From an uncultured Anaerococcus sp. (GTDB lineage Bacteria; Bacillota; Clostridia; Tissierellales; Peptoniphilaceae): a stretch of DNA of 64,000 bases. The stretch's first letter is position 1, and each line of letters starts with the position of its first letter. The translations under genes were made by a program, and so were the position numbers. The notes below the pieces were generated by a model. The model ran no database searches, had not been told where the DNA came from, and saw nothing but the letters and a program-made list of their open reading frames with translations. The DNA lies in contig NZ_CALTSY010000005.1 of NCBI RefSeq assembly GCF_943908415.1, positions 41,545 to 105,544 on the forward strand, read 5' to 3'. Shown here one piece after another: positions 61,082-64,000 of the stretch.

Positions 61082-62205
61082 TAATAACTCCTAGATTCTA
61101 AAACTTCATTTTTACTTGATACATAAGGATGAACTATATTACCAAATAATTTTATATTTTTACCGACTTGAGTTCCTTTATCAGTAATTACAAAGTTTAA
61201 TATCGCATCTTCTCCTATTATAGAGTCTTGGAATATAATTGAGTTTTTAATTATAGCGCCTTTTTTAACTGTAACTCCTCTAAATATTATAGAGTTTTCA
61301 ACCTCTCCTTCAATAATTGAACCATTAGCTACAAGAGAGTTTTTAACCTTGCTATCCTTAGTATAAGACGTAGAAGGTTCATTTTTTGATTTAGTATATA
61401 CCAAACCACCCTTGTAGAACATATTATCAAAGCACTCTCTGTTTAATAATTTAAAATTTGAATCAAAGAATGAATAGGTATCCATAATAATTTCTAATTG
61501 ATTATTTATTCTATAGAAATCTTTATTTATTTCTCCTGGATATTCAAATATAGCTGTTAATAGAGAAGTTATCTCACTAATCTCTAAGGCATATCTTAAT
61601 ACCTTTATAAATAATTCTCTCTTAATTAGAACTGATCCAGCAAATAAGTCAAATTCATCCTTTGTTCCCATATTTATACCAGCACTGACAGGCTTATCAT
61701 TTTCATCAGCATTAATAAGTTTTCGATTTAGATAAAAGCCATTTTCATCCCTAGTTTTTTTAGTAAATATTAGGGCATCAGAATTTGATGATCTTAACTT
61801 CTCCTTAGCATCCTCTATATCTACTTTATTTATATACATTGGATTAGTTATAAAAATAAATTCAGCATTGCTTTGTTCAAAAGCCATCATGGAATCAAAA
61901 TAAGTAGTTATCTCTGTTGGTTTAGCAGTATCATAATCAGGTGGATTTATTGTAAGTCCACCATATCTTCTATTTAGTTCCCAACTTCTGCCATTGCCTA
62001 CATGATCTAGAGTTGATCTCATCTTATTTCCAGCAAAGAGTATAACATCACTTATATCATAATTAGTTAGATTTGATAGAGTAAAGTCGATAATCCTATA
62101 CCTTCCTCCAAATGGGAGCATATAATCAGGCCTTACCTTGCACAATTCACCATAGCTAGCTGGGTTAAACTCAGAGCTATATACTAAAGCTAAAACTTTA
62201 TCCAT
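61081..62205 (-). CDS. glgD: GlgD, regulatory subunit of glucose-1-phosphate adenylyltransferase
   Basis: A 374-residue GlgC paralogue. It keeps the fold (MLPFGGRYRIIDFTLSNLTN and a C-terminal left-handed beta-helix with NSIIFRGVTVKKGA). It lacks the N-terminal GGxGxRL nucleotide motif: the start is LALVYSSEFNPASYGEL. In Firmicutes such GlgD subunits pair with GlgC and modulate it. One base after glgC. Confidence 0.93.
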   Translation of the reverse strand: MDKVLALVYSSEFNPASYGELCKVRPDYMLPFGGRYRIIDFTLSNLTNYDISDVILFAGNKMRSTLDHVGNGRSWELNRRYGGLTINPPDYDTAKPTEITTYFDSMMAFEQSNAEFIFITNPMYINKVDIEDAKEKLRSSNSDALIFTKKTRDENGFYLNRKLINADENDKPVSAGINMGTKDEFDLFAGSVLIKRELFIKVLRYALEISEITSLLTAIFEYPGEINKDFYRINNQLEIIMDTYSFFDSNFKLLNRECFDNMFYKGGLVYTKSKNEPSTSYTKDSKVKNSLVANGSIIEGEVENSIIFRGVTVKKGAIIKNSIIFQDSIIGEDAILNFVITDKGTQVGKNIKLFGNIVHPYVSSKNEVLESRSY

Positions 62206-62206
62206 C

Positions 62207-63340
62207 CTATTCCTCTCCTATTCCTTCAAAACTTACTAAATAAACTTTATCACTATCTTCAGATCCAATATTTTCGCTTATCTCAACATCTTCAGCTACA
62301 ACGCAATTATAAATCTTAACACCTGATTTTACCCTAGAACCATTTAATAGAACTGAATTATATACTTCTGCTCCTTCTTCTACCTTTACATTAGAGAATA
62401 GTACAGAACCTTCAACCTTGCCATCAATATCACAAGCCTCATTGACTAGTGATTCTTTAAGCTCACCATTAGTACCAACCCTATGCGGTGGCAGATTAAG
62501 ACTAGTGGTAGAGATTTTCCAGTATTCATCATAAATATCAAGTTCATTTTCTGGATCGATTAAGTCAAGGTTTGCTTGCCAGAAACTTCTTACAGTTCCT
62601 ACATCTTTCCAATAGCCATCAAATTTATAAACATAAAGAGGTTCATTGTCAGCTAGCATTTTTGGTATTATATCATGTCCAAAGTCATTAGTAGAATTAG
62701 GATCATTATTATCTTCAATTAGTGCTTTTCTTAATATTTTCCAATTGAAAACATAAATACCCATTGATGCTAGGTTAGATTTTGGATTCTCTGGTTTTTC
62801 TTCAAACTCTGTAATCCTTCCTTCCTCGTCGGTATTCATGATACCAAATCTACTTGCCTCATCCCAATCAACTTCCATAACGGCAATAGTAGCATCTGCA
62901 CCTTTTTCCTTATGAACATCTAAAAGCTTTCTATAGTCCATCTTATAAATATGGTCACCTGATAAGATTAAAACATATTCCGGATTAACTTGATCTAAAT
63001 AATTAATATTTTCATATATAGCACTAGCGGTGCCTTCAAACCATTTTCCACCCTCTTCTGTATAATATGGTGAAAGAATACGAAGTCCTCCATTATTTCT
63101 ATCATAGTCCCATGCAGATCCTATTCCTAGATGCCTATTTAAAAGCTGAGGTTTGTATTGGGTCAATACCCCTATATCTTTAATTTCAGAATTACTTGAA
63201 TTACTTAATGCAAAATCTATAATCCTATATTTACCACCAAAAGGTACAACAGGCTTTGCCATATCCCTAGTAAGTGCTTTAAGTCTTGAGCCTTGACCAC
63301 CAGCTAAAAGCATAGCAGCAGTTTTATTTGAATTTCTCAT
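62207..63340 (-). CDS. glgC: Glucose-1-phosphate adenylyltransferase, catalytic subunit
   Basis: Makes ADP-glucose from ATP and glucose-1-phosphate, the committed glycogen step. The 377 residues show AAMLLAGGQGSRLKALT (nucleotide motif), KPVVPFGGKYRIIDFALSN, LSGDHIYKMDY and the C-terminal beta-helix. GAAGGAGGG precedes the ATG. First gene of glgC-glgD-glgA-glgP-like-pulA-pgm. Confidence 0.97.
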   Translation of the reverse strand: MRNSNKTAAMLLAGGQGSRLKALTRDMAKPVVPFGGKYRIIDFALSNSSNSEIKDIGVLTQYKPQLLNRHLGIGSAWDYDRNNGGLRILSPYYTEEGGKWFEGTASAIYENINYLDQVNPEYVLILSGDHIYKMDYRKLLDVHKEKGADATIAVMEVDWDEASRFGIMNTDEEGRITEFEEKPENPKSNLASMGIYVFNWKILRKALIEDNNDPNSTNDFGHDIIPKMLADNEPLYVYKFDGYWKDVGTVRSFWQANLDLIDPENELDIYDEYWKISTTSLNLPPHRVGTNGELKESLVNEACDIDGKVEGSVLFSNVKVEEGAEVYNSVLLNGSRVKSGVKIYNCVVAEDVEISENIGSEDSDKVYLVSFEGIGEE

Positions 63341-63431
63341 ATGCCCTCCTTCACAATAATTTATATAAGTTAATAGATATATACCCTAAATACCATATAA
63401 TATTATTTAAAAAAACCTTTTCTTACTTAAT

Positions 63432-63460
63432 ATTTTACATAATTATACTGATTTTGACAA
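63432..63460 (-). promoter_or_regulatory. Promoter of the glycogen operon (overlaps tmRNA -35)
   Basis: Minus-strand TTGTCA (63455-63460), 17-base spacer, TAAAAT (63432-63437), each one mismatch from consensus. It would give a 5' UTR of about 85 bases before glgC. The -35 is the reverse complement of the tmRNA -35, shifted by one base. Confidence 0.6.
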
Positions 63461-63481
63461 CTATATTATAAGTAGTATAAT
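63454..63481 (+). promoter_or_regulatory. Promoter of tmRNA gene
   Basis: Perfect TTGACA (63454-63459), 16-base spacer and perfect TATAAT (63476-63481), about a dozen bases before the mature tmRNA 5' end at 63493. Confidence 0.88.
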
Positions 63482-63492
63482 TAAATCCACAT

Positions 63493-63848
63493 GGGGATGC
63501 CTAGGTTTCGACGTGGTCGAATAATCTTTAGTTGCAAGCCGTTTTCTGACACGTAAATCAGTGTTTAAATATAAACGCAAACAATAATAGCGAAGCAAAC
63601 TTCGCACTAGCTGCCTAAGAAACTGGTAGCAATGAATTGTAGGTTTGTCGCGGACTTACAATTTGTTTCATAATTTAAGCGGCAACTCTTTTATCAAAGC
63701 TTTGAGGTAAAAGCAGTATTATGAAGCTAGGATAATAACTATTTGTAAGTTTAAAAGTTATTATTCGAATTTTCTAAACTTACTAAGCTTGTAGAAGCTT
63801 TAGAGGAGGCTTCCGCGGACATGGGTTCGACTCCCATCATCTCCACCA
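63493..63848 (+). ncRNA. ssrA: tmRNA
   Basis: Transfer-messenger RNA that rescues stalled ribosomes and tags the nascent protein. The tRNA-like ends pair (GGGGATG at 63493-63499 with CATCTCC at 63838-63844) and are followed by discriminator A and an encoded CCA. The T-arm GGTTCGACTCCC and the 5' GCCTAGGTTTCGACGTGG block are typical. The resume frame, starting at GCA near 63577, reads ANNSEANFALAA then TAA, a normal C-terminal degradation tag. The body contains several pseudoknot-like stems. One-piece tmRNA of about 356 bases. Confidence 0.97.
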
Positions 63849-63889
63849 CATAATTTATATATATCTTAAGATACATATAAGCATACAAA

Positions 63890-63909
63890 AAGAGCTGTTT
63901 AACAGCTCT
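63890..63909 (-). terminator. Intrinsic terminator at right end of window
   Basis: Minus-strand AGAGCTG / CAGCTCT stem with a TTAAA loop, followed by TTTTTG. It probably ends a minus-strand gene lying mostly beyond the window and converging on the tmRNA. Confidence 0.7.
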
Positions 63910-64000
63910 CAGACTGAAGACAAACCCGAGTATAACCTTGGGTTTGAGACTATGTAATATTTTGTGTATAGAACCTCCTGATTAGGGTAAAGAAAAACTA
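63909..64000 (-). CDS. Possible 3' end of a gene beyond the window
   Basis: One minus-strand frame is open from the window edge to a TGA at 63909-63911 (about 30 codons, ending PRLYSGLSSV), directly before an intrinsic terminator. The length is too short to identify a product, and the same bases contain a small AAACCC/GGGTTT inverted repeat, so an untranslated RNA is an alternative. Confidence 0.3.
   Translation of the reverse strand, partial: VFLYPNQEVLYTKYYIVSNPRLYSGLSSV

Noticed and set aside
63900..63960. Riboswitch or T-box leader at the right edge
   Set aside because: No conserved motif such as the T-box AGGGTGG is present, and the sequence is cut by the window edge.
1..64000. CRISPR arrays, toxin-antitoxin pairs, defence islands or prophage
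   Set aside because: No regularly spaced repeats, Cas, integrase, phage structural or toxin-antitoxin genes were seen; the window is core genome with two small mobile element types.

Overview
The window is very AT-rich, densely packed bacterial DNA. Almost every gene is on the minus strand, in operons with Shine-Dalgarno sites and short or overlapping junctions. The gene set points to a low-GC Gram-positive anaerobe of the Tissierellia/Peptoniphilaceae type, for example Anaerococcus or a relative: Prp protease with an N-terminally extended L27, YqeK, SepF, CvfB, a rhodanese-less ThiI beside a cysteine desulfurase, RseC, HPr with a Ser46 site, glgC/glgD, and a tmRNA tag reading ANNSEANFALAA. 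The genus is inferred, not proven.

Layout, left to right; minus-strand operons are transcribed right to left. (1) 1-7818: rplU-prp-rpmA, an intrinsic terminator, then obgE-yhbY-nadD-yqeK-rsfS-comEA-like-rrf2-alaS (alaS is cut by the window edge). A strong promoter and leader precede rplU. (2) 7828-10192: iscS-thiI sulfur transfer, divergent from a plus-strand RNase H-like exonuclease gene. (3) 11114-13635: sepF-ylmH-lspA-ung; ylmH has a C-terminal frameshift. (4) 13737-24071: recJ-rel-dtd-MBL hydrolase-aspS-rseC-glyA-der-plsY. (5) 24094-28623: ruvC-ruvA-ruvB-queA-tgt-yajC. (6) 28642-42641: mostly housekeeping genes and unknowns: a HAD phosphatase, rdgB, a phosphodiesterase, a ROK kinase/response regulator/histidine kinase/lipoprotein group, a pseudouridine synthase, a radical SAM protein with a small P-loop protein, a degenerate PepD-like protein, a parvulin and cvfB. 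(7) 43561-47425: a LacI regulator, HPr and enzyme I of the PTS, then a truncated APH-fold gene whose last codons come from a MITE-like palindrome. (8) 47477-49363: two envelope-associated proteins, a 6S RNA, and an internally deleted IS30-family element. (9) 49463-53533: nadK on the plus strand, then an FHA-FtsW-class B PBP cell-wall module. (10) 53710-63340: a second MITE copy and the glycogen operon glgC-glgD-glgA-glgP-like-pulA-pgm. (11) 63432-64000: tmRNA, and the possible tail of a gene beyond the window.

The glycogen genes make one pathway: phosphoglucomutase supplies glucose-1-phosphate, GlgC/GlgD make ADP-glucose, GlgA elongates, and pullulanase debranches. The protein in the phosphorylase slot has lost the PLP lysine region and part of the KRLHEYKRQ motif, and no branching enzyme gene is present here. 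With the metal-ligand-less PepD homologue and the lobe-less APH homologue, this gives three apparent pseudo-enzymes kept as intact reading frames, which is the most notable theme of the window. Other points of interest are an apparent ATT start for cvfB, the ylmH frameshift at the lspA junction, and divergent tmRNA and glg promoters sharing one -35 hexamer.

No CRISPR array, tRNA, rRNA, prophage or defence system was seen.
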